64,000 nucleotides of DNA. Source: Tsukamurella sp040611135 (GTDB lineage Bacteria; Actinomycetota; Actinomycetes; Mycobacteriales; Mycobacteriaceae). Position 1 is the first letter of the stretch. Every line of letters starts with the position of its first letter. This document shows positions 36,390-45,900 of the stretch, one piece after another. Where the stretch lies: NCBI RefSeq assembly GCF_040611135.1, contig NZ_JBEXNL010000017.1:27460-91459 (forward strand), in the 5' to 3' direction. The position numbers were made by a program, and so were the translations under genes. Below the pieces are notes generated by a model that saw nothing but the letters and a program-made list of their open reading frames with translations, was not told where the DNA came from and did no database searches.

Positions 36390-36977
36390 CTACGGCGCCT
36401 TCGTGATGGCGAGGGTCGCGAACGCCACCGCGCGCGCACATTCGACGGTGCGTCCGGGGGAGGGATTGGTCGAGCCCGCAATCGTCACCACGATGGCCTG
36501 CTCGGAAGCGAATACAGCCGAGCAGTAGTTGTTCTCCGAATAGAGTGCCAGACGGCGACCGTCCACCATGCGGTCGGTCTGCCACCTCTTTGTACTCATG
36601 TGGTGCTTGTACTGCTTGAGGGACATCTTGAGCCCGACGATCTGAGAGTAGTCGCCTCCGCCGCGGGCGGCTGTGTAGCCGGCTTCTCGCCAACGGCAGC
36701 CCCGGTAGTTGGCGGAGTCGACCTGAGCCGCATCTTGGACGGATGTCGGATCAATGTCGAGTACATGCAGTTCGGAATCCGAGTAGGCACTGCAGGGCTC
36801 GAAGGGCGTGCCATCGTTGCGGTCATTGGTGCGATTCTTGACCGTTGGGGAGAACGGCAGAGGCCTAGCGGATGTGCGATTCGATCTGGCGGCCGCCGGT
36901 TCACCCGGCACGGTCACGGAGCAGCCCCCAACGACGAGTGCGCCGATAAGGGTGATCACCGCTGTGCCCTGTCTCAT
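36390..36977 (-). CDS. DUF3558-like lipoprotein
   Basis: A 195-residue lipoprotein: signal sequence MRQGTAVITLIGALVVGGCS with lipobox VGGC (Cys19). The mature part (PFEPCSAYSDSELHVLDIDP, YRGCRWREAGY, NNYCSAVFASEQAIVVTIAG) fits the DUF3558 pattern. Its ATG overlaps the stop of the upstream ESX-like gene, so the two are coupled. G+C is visibly lower than in neighbouring genes (more A/T third positions). Confidence 0.75.
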   Translation of the reverse strand: MRQGTAVITLIGALVVGGCSVTVPGEPAAARSNRTSARPLPFSPTVKNRTNDRNDGTPFEPCSAYSDSELHVLDIDPTSVQDAAQVDSANYRGCRWREAGYTAARGGGDYSQIVGLKMSLKQYKHHMSTKRWQTDRMVDGRRLALYSENNYCSAVFASEQAIVVTIAGSTNPSPGRTVECARAVAFATLAITKAP

Positions 36978-37357
36978 TGTGGTCTGATCAACTGGCTGAT
37001 CTCGTCCTCGCTGGCGCCTTCGGTACGGAGGATCCATCTGCCGATTTCGCGGTAGGTAGCAGCAAGGGAGCGAGCCTCTGTGGCCTGCGACAGGAAGGTG
37101 TTGTGGAGCGAACGCTCATGTTCCACAACACCCAGCTGAATGTTGTACGTCGCTGCCTCTCCCTCCACGGTCGGACCGAGGTGATTGATCGCTCCAACTT
37201 CGCGCAAGCCGTGCGCCGCAGAGACAAGCCGATCCGCGTGGCGCTCCAAGGCGCGGGCGAGCTCTTCTTGCGGGTTCCCGTCGGACACCATGTTCGGCCG
37301 ACTCGCGATCCCCTCGCGCGCCGCCTCGATGATGTCTGTCAGCTCACCGCCGGCCAT
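36974..37357 (-). CDS. Small helical ESX/EspC-like protein
   Basis: A 127-residue, almost wholly helical protein (MAGGELTDIIEAAREGIASR, ARALERHADRLVSAAHGLRE, RSLAATYREIGRWILRTEGA) with no signal peptide. Size and heptad-like helices resemble EspC/WXG100-type substrates of type VII secretion, but the WXG motif is absent. A very good GGAGGAGG precedes the ATG. Coupled to a DUF3558 lipoprotein and divergent from a WXG-containing gene across a large palindrome; secretion is inferred. Confidence 0.65.
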   Translation of the reverse strand: MAGGELTDIIEAAREGIASRPNMVSDGNPQEELARALERHADRLVSAAHGLREVGAINHLGPTVEGEAATYNIQLGVVEHERSLHNTFLSQATEARSLAATYREIGRWILRTEGASEDEISQLIRPQ

Positions 37358-37403
37358 GGCGACCTCCTCCGCGTCGACGCGCCTCCGACGAGCGCACCTA
37401 TCA

Positions 37404-37484
37404 ATTGGACGCACCAGCGCGGCGATCGGTTCCCGCCGGGATTCGGCCGGCACGGGAACCGGACGGGCCGCTGGTGCGTCCAAT
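37404..37484. repeat. 81-bp interrupted palindrome between divergent ESX-like genes
   Basis: Perfect 16-nt outer arms (ATTGGACGCACCAGCG at 37404-37419 and its complement at 37469-37484) and perfect 9-nt inner arms (CGGTTCCCG at 37427-37435 with 37453-37461) share one centre at 37444. The right outer arm includes the first ATG of the rightward gene. Candidate double operator or cruciform controlling both transcripts. Confidence 0.85.
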
Positions 37485-38811
37485 GAACATGGAGGGTTTT
37501 CGCGACATCGGCAGCACCCCGTTCGAGGAGATGGCGGCGTCGGAGATCCGGGCGATCGCCAGGAAGCTGTCCGGCGGCGGCATCGCGGCCGACGCCCGGG
37601 CCATCGGCCAGGCGGGGTCCACCCACGCCCTGAGTGTCGCTGAGCTGGAACGCGACGTGGCCGCGCTCGTGCCGCGGTGGACGGGCGAGGCGGCGGACGC
37701 GGGCTTCCAGCAGATCGGCCGGTTCGCCACGGCGTCGTACCTCGTCGACAGGGAGATCGCCGGGACGGTGCGGCAGCTGACGGGACTGTCGAGCGCGGCG
37801 ACGGCGACCACCGCGAAATTCAGTGACCTCGCGGATCCGGGGAGCACCGCCAGGGCCGGGAACACGACCAGGAGCGGCGTCGGTGCCGCGGTCGCCGCCG
37901 AGCTGCGGGCGACGTACACGACCCCGGTCCAGGCGGACGCGGCCACGATGCCGCTCGGCGCGGAGGTCACCCGGATCGGCTTCGGACGTGACGCCGAGCG
38001 CAGAGGCGATCGGTCACCGTCGGTCGAGGCTCCGCCGGCGGGCGCCGACACCCCGTCGGTCGGCTCGGGCGCAGGCGAGGGCGCAGGCGAGGGCGGCGGG
38101 ACGACGGGAGGTGGCGACGCACCGTCGGGCACGGGCGACGAGAGTGCCGGCACCGGGACCGGCCCGGTCGCGACGGATACCGCGGACGCGGTGAACCCCG
38201 CCGGCGGGCGGGGGACGGGGCAGGGCGGCGATACGGGATCCGGCACGGGTGCGGGCGGCACCGGCGGTACGGGGACGGGTGCGGGCGCCGGGACGGGTAC
38301 GCCGACGGCCGCCGACCCGGTCGGCGCGGGGACGGACCCGCTCTCCGACGACCCCGCCGCGACGGACACCGTCGAGGAGCGCGGGTCCGGGCTGCTCAGC
38401 CCGGCCGCCTCGGTGCCCCTCACGCCCACGTCACGGACCGCCGTCGGGGGAGCGGGCACGCGCACGCCGGACCTCACCCGGGCCGCGTCGCCGTTGGGAC
38501 TGCGGCAGGACGCGTCCGCCCTCCGCTCGACCTCGACGCCGGCGGCGGGTACGGGCGCCCCGACCACGGGCGCGCGCCCCGCCTCGGGGCCGTACGGGAT
38601 GCCGCCGGCGGGCGGCGCCGGACAGCGCGGCCAGGGCGACGGCCGGCACCGCGCACCCGCCTACCTGATCGACCGCCGCAACGGCGAGGAGCTGGTCGGC
38701 GACATGCCGCTGGTCGGGCCGGGAGTCATCGGTCAGTGGCGGTCCGACGGTGCGCCGGAACCGGCCCGGCCTCCCGTTCCGCCGGTCAGGACGGAGCAGG
38801 CTCCGCGCTGA
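37483..38811 (+). CDS. WXG-domain protein with Gly/Thr/Pro-rich tail (putative ESX substrate)
   Basis: A 442-residue protein. Residues 1-125 are a helical hairpin with a W-T-G at 66-68 (ALVPRWTGEAADAG), matching the WXG turn. Residues about 170-350 are low-complexity Gly/Ala/Thr/Pro; the C-terminus is again more ordered (YLIDRRNGEELVGDMPLVGP) and ends in a Pro-rich tail. No signal peptide, so type VII export is the likely route. ATG at 37489 is an alternative start; neither has a clear ribosome site. Its 3' end overlaps the convergent sirtuin gene by 26 bp. Confidence 0.72.
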   Translation: MNMEGFRDIGSTPFEEMAASEIRAIARKLSGGGIAADARAIGQAGSTHALSVAELERDVAALVPRWTGEAADAGFQQIGRFATASYLVDREIAGTVRQLTGLSSAATATTAKFSDLADPGSTARAGNTTRSGVGAAVAAELRATYTTPVQADAATMPLGAEVTRIGFGRDAERRGDRSPSVEAPPAGADTPSVGSGAGEGAGEGGGTTGGGDAPSGTGDESAGTGTGPVATDTADAVNPAGGRGTGQGGDTGSGTGAGGTGGTGTGAGAGTGTPTAADPVGAGTDPLSDDPAATDTVEERGSGLLSPAASVPLTPTSRTAVGGAGTRTPDLTRAASPLGLRQDASALRSTSTPAAGTGAPTTGARPASGPYGMPPAGGAGQRGQGDGRHRAPAYLIDRRNGEELVGDMPLVGPGVIGQWRSDGAPEPARPPVPPVRTEQAPR

Positions 38812-39604
38812 CGGCGGCGACCAGCGCGGGCAGCGTCGTGGCCGCGGATCCCCGCCACGCGTGGGTGGCCCGGTCGCTCAGGGGGGTCGCGGCGGGGTTG
38901 ATCTCGATCACCGGGATCCCGGTCTCCAGGGCCAGCTCGGGCAGCCGCGCGGCGGGGTGGACGAGGCCGGACGTCCCGACCACCAGTACGACGTCGGCGG
39001 TGAGCACCGAGGCCTCCGCCCGGGCCCAGGCGTCCATCGGGAGGGACTCGCCGAACCAGACGATCCCCGGCCGCACCGGGGAGAGGCAGTGCATGCAGGT
39101 GGGCGGCGTGGTGCGCAGCTCGGGTGCGACGTCGGCATCGTCGGGCAGGAAGGCGTCCGCGCCGAGATAAGGCGTGCCGCAGTGCTCGCAGCGCGGGGCG
39201 AAGAGGCTGCCGTGCAGGTGCGAGACCGCCTGCGAGCCCGCGCGTTCGTGCAGGTCGTCGACGTTCTGCGTGGCGATGGCGACGGCCCGGCTCGCGGCGA
39301 GCTCGGCGAGGGCGATGTGACCGTCGTTCGGGTCCGCCCGGCGCGCGACGTGTGCGCGCCACTGGTACCAGCCCCAGACCAGGGCGTTGTCGCGCGACCA
39401 GCCGTCGACCGAGGCGATCTCCTCGGGGTCGTACTGCTCCCAGAGGCCTGTCTGCGCCTCGCGGAAGGTGGAGATGCCCGACTCGCGGCTCATGCCCGCC
39501 CCGGTGAGCACGGCGACGGTCTCGGCGGAGCGCACGAGCTCGGCCACGGCGGGCGGCACGGGCACTGCGGCGGGACGGTCGGAGGGGCGCATGCGGGGCT
39601 GCAT
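38786..39604 (-). CDS. cobB: Sir2-family NAD-dependent protein deacylase
   Basis: A 272-residue class III sirtuin, removing acyl groups from lysines using NAD+. Motifs are VLTGAGMSRESGISTFRE (NAD site), IATQNVDDLHERAG, HLHGSLF with the catalytic His, Zn ligands CEHC and CMHC, RPGIVWFGESLP and VVGTSGLVHPAA. In FAS-I organisms such enzymes can regulate acetyl-CoA synthetase. The ATG at 39604 is used; a second Met follows four codons later. Confidence 0.93.
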   Translation of the reverse strand: MQPRMRPSDRPAAVPVPPAVAELVRSAETVAVLTGAGMSRESGISTFREAQTGLWEQYDPEEIASVDGWSRDNALVWGWYQWRAHVARRADPNDGHIALAELAASRAVAIATQNVDDLHERAGSQAVSHLHGSLFAPRCEHCGTPYLGADAFLPDDADVAPELRTTPPTCMHCLSPVRPGIVWFGESLPMDAWARAEASVLTADVVLVVGTSGLVHPAARLPELALETGIPVIEINPAATPLSDRATHAWRGSAATTLPALVAAVSAEPAPS

Positions 39605-39912
39605 CGGCTCAGCGTACCCAGCGGCGCGTCGGCTCCTGTGACGGTAACGATTCGATAACAACTGCTACTCGCGGGAAACATCGGTGATCGCCGTCACGTG
39701 CCGGAAGACCTGCATGGATTCATGCGTGTATCAGCCTTCGGATACACCCGTGAATCGATATCTCCAAGCTACTCGCCGGTATACCCGCTGGTTACAAATC
39801 CGCACGTCAGAGGTATCGCGAAACCTGTGGTCTCATGGAACACGGGTTTTCCGCGGGCCTGCCGCGGACGTGCCGTCATAGCGGCGCGCAGTGAATTGAT
39901 CCGAGGAGATTC
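39605..39912 (+). promoter_or_regulatory. fas promoter/leader region with imperfect inverted repeat
   Basis: A 308-bp A+T-richer interval with no gene. An inverted repeat at 39717-39732 and 39741-39756 pairs 14 of 16 bases around an 8-nt loop (arms GATTCATGCGTGTATC and GATACACCCGTGAATC). It is a candidate operator for a FasR-type activator or a leader hairpin. A strong GAGGAG precedes the fas ATG. Confidence 0.5.
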
Positions 39913-42900
39913 ATGACTGTCGACGATTTCGTCACCGCGAACACGCGTGCGGCCAAAGGCCCCCGGAGCAACGACGCACTGGTCGACAGATTGGCAGCGG
40001 GGGAGCAGTACGCCCTGATCTTCGGTGGACAGGGCGGCCCGTGGTTGCCCGGCCTCGTCTCCCTCCTGGAGCAGACCGGCCTCGCCGACGATCCCGAGTA
40101 CCGCGAGAAGTTCGACGGCTTCGTCGCGCGTGCGGACAGCGCGCTCGAGCCGGTCCGCGCCGAGCTGCTGCGCGCCCAGGCCCTGACCTTCGACCCGATG
40201 CGGTGGCGCGACGCGTCGATCGCCGCCTCCGAGGCCGAGACCCCCGACGAGGAGGGCGAGGAGAGCGCCCCGGCCGCGCCCGGCGCGCGCCGCGTCCTCG
40301 CGCCCCAGGTCGACGGTGCCGTCTTCTCCGTTCCCGGCGTGCTGTTCAGCCAGCTCGTGGCGCTGTACGGCCTCGAGGCCCAGGGCCTCGACCCGTGGGA
40401 CGTGCCGCCCGTCGCCGTCATCGGCCACTCGCAGGGCCAGCTCGCCGTCTCGGCGTTCGCCTCGCGCGGCAACGAGGGCGATCTGCTCGCCATCGCGCGG
40501 CTGATCGGCGCCGCGGGCCGCGTGGTCGCGCGCCGCCGGGGCCTCGTCGCCCTCGGCGGCGCCACCCCGATGATGTCCGTGGCCGGCGTCCGCCAGGACA
40601 AGCTCGAGGCCCTGCTCGCCGACTTCACCGCCACCGTCGCCTTCGACGCGTGCGGTCCGGTGCTCGCGGTGCGCAACAACCGCAACTCCTTCGTGCTCAC
40701 CGGCACCCCCAAGCTGCTCGCGGGCTTCCGCGAATTCTGCGAGTCCGTCGCCGAGACCGAGGAGGCGGACCGCAAGGAGAAGCTGACCGGCGGCGCGGCC
40801 TTCGCGCCGAAGTTCGAGGACGTCGCCGTCGACATCGGCTTCCACCACCCCGCGCTCGCCGAGGGCGTCGCGCTCGTGACCGAGTGGGCGCAGCGCTGCG
40901 GCCTCGACGCCGAGGTCGCCGGCCGCCTGGCCGCGGCCGTGCTCGTCGAGCAGGTCGACTGGGTCGCCGACGTCGAGGGTGCGATCGCCAAGGGCGCGCG
41001 CTGGCTGATCGACCTCGGCCCCGAGGACATCGCCACCAAGCTCTCGGCCGCCCCCGCGCGCGGCCGCGGCGTGGGCCTCGTCCCCGCCACCACGCTGCGC
41101 GGCGCCCGCAACCTGTTCTCGCCCGGCGGCGTGCCCGAGCTCCCGCTCGCGTGGTCGGAGTTCTCGCCCCGCGTGGTCTCGCTGCCCGACGGTCGCACCG
41201 TGCTGTCCACCCGGTTCACCGAGCTCACCGGCCGTAGCCCGATCCTGCTGGCGGGCATGACCCCGACCACCGTCGATCCCGGCATCGTCGCCGCGGCCGC
41301 CAACGCCGGCCACTGGGCCGAGCTCGCCGGCGGCGGCCAGGTCACCGAGCCGATCTTCGCCGACAACGTCGAGAAGCTGACCGCGCTGCTCGAGCCGGGC
41401 CGCGCCGCCCAGTTCAACTCGCTGTTCCTCGACCCGTACCTGTGGAAGCTGCAGCTCGGCGGCAAGCGGATCGTGCAGAAGGCCCGCGCGGCGGGCGCCC
41501 CGCTCGACGGCGTCATCATCACCGCCGGCATCCCCGAGCTGGAGGAGGCCACCGCGCTCGTCGAGGAGCTCACCGACGCCGGCATGCGCCACGTCGCGTT
41601 CAAGCCGGGCACCGTCGAGCAGATCCGCCAGGTGGCGCGCATCGCGGCCGAGGTCCCGCAGTACCCCGTCATCGTGCACGTCGAGGGCGGCAAGGCCGGC
41701 GGCCACCACTCCTGGGAGGACCTGGACGAGCTGCTGCTCGCCACCTACGCCGAGCTGCGCGACCGCAACAACATCGTGCTCGCCGTCGGCGGCGGCATCG
41801 GCACGCCCGAACTGGCGGCCGAGTACCTCTCCGGCGAGTGGTCGCGCAGGTACGGCGCCCCCGCGATGCCGGTCGACGGCATCCTGGTCGGGACCGCCGC
41901 GATGGCCACGCTGGAGGCCACCACCTCGGCCGACGTCAAGCGCCTGCTCGCCGAGATCCCCGGCACCCCCGACTGGATCGGCGCCGGCCACGCCGGCGGC
42001 GGGATGGCCTCCGGCCGCAGCCAGCTGGGCGCCGACATCCACGAGATCGACAACACCGCCTCCGCGTGCGGCCGCCTGCTCGACGAGGTCGCCGGTGACG
42101 GCGATGCCGTGGCCGAGCGCCGCGACGAGATCATCGCCGCGATGGCCGGCACCGCCAAGCCCTACTTCGGCGACGCCGATGCGATGACTTACGCGCAGTG
42201 GCTCGAGCGCTACCTCGAGCTGTCGGTGGGCACCCGCGAGCAGGTCGCCTCCGCCGACCCGAACGCCTTCGGCGACTACGGCTGGCTCGACATCACGCAT
42301 CAGGACCGGTTCCTGTCGATGCTGCACCGCGCCGAGGCCCGCCTCGCCGACGAGGACCGCGGCCCCATCGAGACCGCCTTCGCCGATGTCTCCGCCACCG
42401 ACGACGCCTATGCCGCGCTCGAGCGGCTGCTGCAGCGCTACCCGGAGGCATCGTCGACCCGCCTGCACCCGGCCGACGTGCCCTTCTTCGTCTCGCTCTG
42501 CCGCACGCCGGGCAAGCCGGTCAACTTCGTGCCCGTCGTCGACAAGGACGTCCGCCGCTGGTGGCGCTCCGATTCGCTGTGGCAGGCGCACTCGCCGCGG
42601 TACTCCGCCGACGAGGTGTGCATCATCCCCGGCCCCGAGGCCGTCGCCGGCATCACCCGCGTCGACGAGCCCGTGGGTGATCTGCTCAACCGGTTCGAGG
42701 CCGAGCTGGTGCGCCGCCGGATCGGCGAGGGCGCCGTCGCGGAGGCCGTCGCCGGCCGCCGCGTGGTGCCGGGCGTCGAGTCCGTGCCGCTGGCGCGGGC
42801 CCTCGCCGCCACCAACGTGCTCTGGGCCGGTCGCCTCGTGCACAGCCCCATCGCGCGGCTCGGCGCCGGCAGCACCTGGACCACCTCGTCCGACGGTGAC

Positions 42901-45900
42901 GCCGCCTCGGCCGTGCAGTCGACGACCGGCGCGCGCATCGTCGTGACCGGCCCGAACGCCGTCGTGCTCCATGTCCCCGTCTCGGGCACCGAGCTCGTCA
43001 TCCCGATCCAGGTGCCGGACAGCTGCGCCGACGGTGGCGTGCCCGTCATCGAGCTCGGCGAGGCCAGCGAGGCCATGTCGAAGCTGGTGGCACTGGCGGC
43101 CGCGGGCGACCTGCCCGCCGTCTCCGACGGCGCGGCGACCATCGACTTCGAGTTCCGCGCCGAGGACGCCGCCGACCACGCGGCCATCACGGCGGACAGC
43201 CTCCCCGTGGGCCTGTCGGCGCTGTACGGCGACGAGCAGCTGGCCGTGCCGGACGCCTTCGTCGGCCTGTGCTGGCCCGCGTCCTTCGCCGTGGTCGGTG
43301 CGGCCACCACGGCCGAGGGGCGTCCCGTCGTCGAGGGCATGCTCGACCTGGTCCACCTCGATCACGCGATCGAGCTGGCGGCCAACCCGGCCCCCGGTGC
43401 CTACCGCGCCACGGCGCGTCTGGAGGACGTGACCGCCACCGACATCGGCACCGTGGTCACCGTCGGCATCGATGTCCGCACGCCGGGTGCGGACGCCCCC
43501 GCAGTGGTCATGACCGAGCGGTTCGCGATCCGCGGCCGCACCGGCTCCGCCGAGCTGGCCGACCCGCAGCCCGCGGGCGGCGCGCGCGGCGAGACCGCGA
43601 CCGAGACGCCGCGCAAGCGGGTCCGCCAGGCGGTCGTCAACGCCCCACAGGACATGAGCGGATTCGCGGCCGTGTCCGGCGACTTCAACCCGATCCACAC
43701 CTCGCAGGTCGCGGCGAGCCTGGCGGGCCTGCCCGGCCCGATCGTGCACGGCATGTGGCTCTCGGCTGCGGCGCAGCAGGTGGCGTCCGCCTCCAACGGC
43801 GACGTCATGCACCGCAAGATCCGCGGCTGGACCACTCGCTTCCTGGGCATGGTCCTGCCGGGCGACGAGGTGCAGTTCACCGTCGAGCGCGTCGGCATCG
43901 ACCGCGGCGGCGAGCTGCTCGAGGTCACTGCGAAGGTCGGCGACGACCTCGTGATGGCCGCGACGGCAGTGGCCTTCCCGGCTGTCACCGCCTACGTCTT
44001 CCCCGGCCAGGGCATCCAGGGCAAGGGCATGGGCCTGGCCCAGCGCTCGCGCAGCAAGGCCGCCCGTGAGGTCTGGGACGCCGCCGACGCGCACACCCGC
44101 GAGCACCTCGGCTTCTCCATCCTCGCCGTGGTCCGCGACAACCCGCTGTCGATCCGCGCGAACGGCACCGTCTACAGCCATCCCGACGGTGTCCTCTACC
44201 TGACGGAGTTCACCCAGGTCGCGATGGCCACCGTCGCCTGCGCCCAGCTCGCCGAGCTGGCCGAGGCCGGCGCCCGCGTGGACGCGCCGATCATCGCCGG
44301 CCACTCCGTGGGTGAGTACAACGCGCTGGCCTCCGCCGGCGTGCTGCCGCTCGGCACGATCCTCGAGACCGTGTTCCACCGCGGCCGCATCATGCAGCAG
44401 CTGGTGCCCCGCGACGAGCAGGGCCGCAGCCCGTACTCGATGGCGGCGCTGCGCCCCGAGCTGTTCGACGTCGACGACGCCGAGCTGACCGACTGGGTGG
44501 AGGGCAACCTCGAGGGCGCGGATGAGTTCGCCGAGATCGTGAACCTGAACCTGCGCGGCGCGCAGTACGTCGTGGTCGGTAACCAGGCCGGCCTCGCCGC
44601 CCTGGAGCGGGCCATCGCCGAGCGCACCGGCAGCCCGAAGGCCTTCCAGCAGGTGCCGGGCATCGACATCCCGTTCCACTCGTCGGTGCTGCGCGCCGGC
44701 GTGCCGGAGTTCGCGGAGCGCCTGCAGGAGCTGGTGCCCGCCGAGTTCGACTACACCAAGCTGGTCGGCAAGTACCTGCCGAACCTCGTCGCGCGCCCGT
44801 TCGAGCTGACTGCCGACTTCGCGCTGTCGATCCTCGACGTGGTGCCCAGCGAGCCGGTGCGGGAGCTCGTCGCCGACTGGGACGCGGCCGCGAAGACCCC
44901 GATGGCGACCGCCCGGACCCTGCTCATCGAGCTCCTGGCGTGGCAGTTCGCCAGCCCCGTCCGCTGGATCGAGACGCAGGACCAGCTGCTCATCGACACC
45001 GACCACGGCGGCCTGGGCGTCGAGCGGTTCGTCGAGGTGGGCCTCGCGTCCGCCCCGACGCTCGCGAACCTCGCCAGCCGTACCCTCGCGCTGGCCTCGT
45101 ACCAGCGCGCCGCCGCGACCGTGCTCAACGCCGAGCGCGACGCCGCGAAGGTCTTCGCGACCGACGAGGACGTCGCCGAGGACGAGGGCGCCGACGAGGC
45201 ACCCGCGGAGGCCGCGGCACCGTCGGCCCCCGCGGCGGCACCGAGCGCCGCTCCGGTGGCGAGCGCTCCGTCGGGCGGACCCCGCCCGGCCGACCTCGGC
45301 TTCGACGCCGCGGACGCCACCCGCGCGATGATCGCGATCTGGACCAAGATGCGTCCGGACCAGCTGGAGAAGACCGACACGATCGAGACGCTGTGCGACG
45401 GCGTCAGTTCGCGCCGCAACCAGCTCCTGCTCGACCTGGGCAGCGAGCTCAACCTGGGCGCCATCGACGGCGCCGCGGAGGCCGACCTGCCGACGCTCGC
45501 GGGTACCGTCACCAAGCTGGCGCGCACCTACAAGCCGCTCGGCCCGGTGCTCTCGGAGACCGTCGGCAACCAGCTGCGCAAGCTGCTGGGCTCGACCGGC
45601 AAGCGCCCGAACTACATCACCGAGTACGTGACCGGCACCTGGGAGCTGGGCCCCGGCTGGGCGCAGCACACCGTGCTCGCGCTGGCCACCGGCACCCGGG
45701 AGGGCGCGTCCGTCCGCGGCGGCGATCTCGCGACGCTGCTCGACGGTGCCGTGTCCAACGCGGCCGCGCTCGACGCGCTGATCGACCGCGCGGTCGCCGA
45801 GGTCGGCGCCGCGCAGGGCGTGCCCGTGGGCAAGCCCTCCGCCGGCGGCGGGGGTGGCGGCGCGACCGTGGACGCCGCGGCGCTCGCCGAGTTCACCTCC

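Noticed and set aside
37404..37484. Could the palindrome be a CRISPR repeat or transposon terminal repeat?
   Set aside because: Only one copy of each arm, no spacers, no transposase, and both flanking genes are intact.
38040..38300. Repeated GGC/ACG tracts in the WXG gene as a tandem-repeat array
   Set aside because: They are low-complexity Gly/Thr/Ala coding sequence without a fixed unit.
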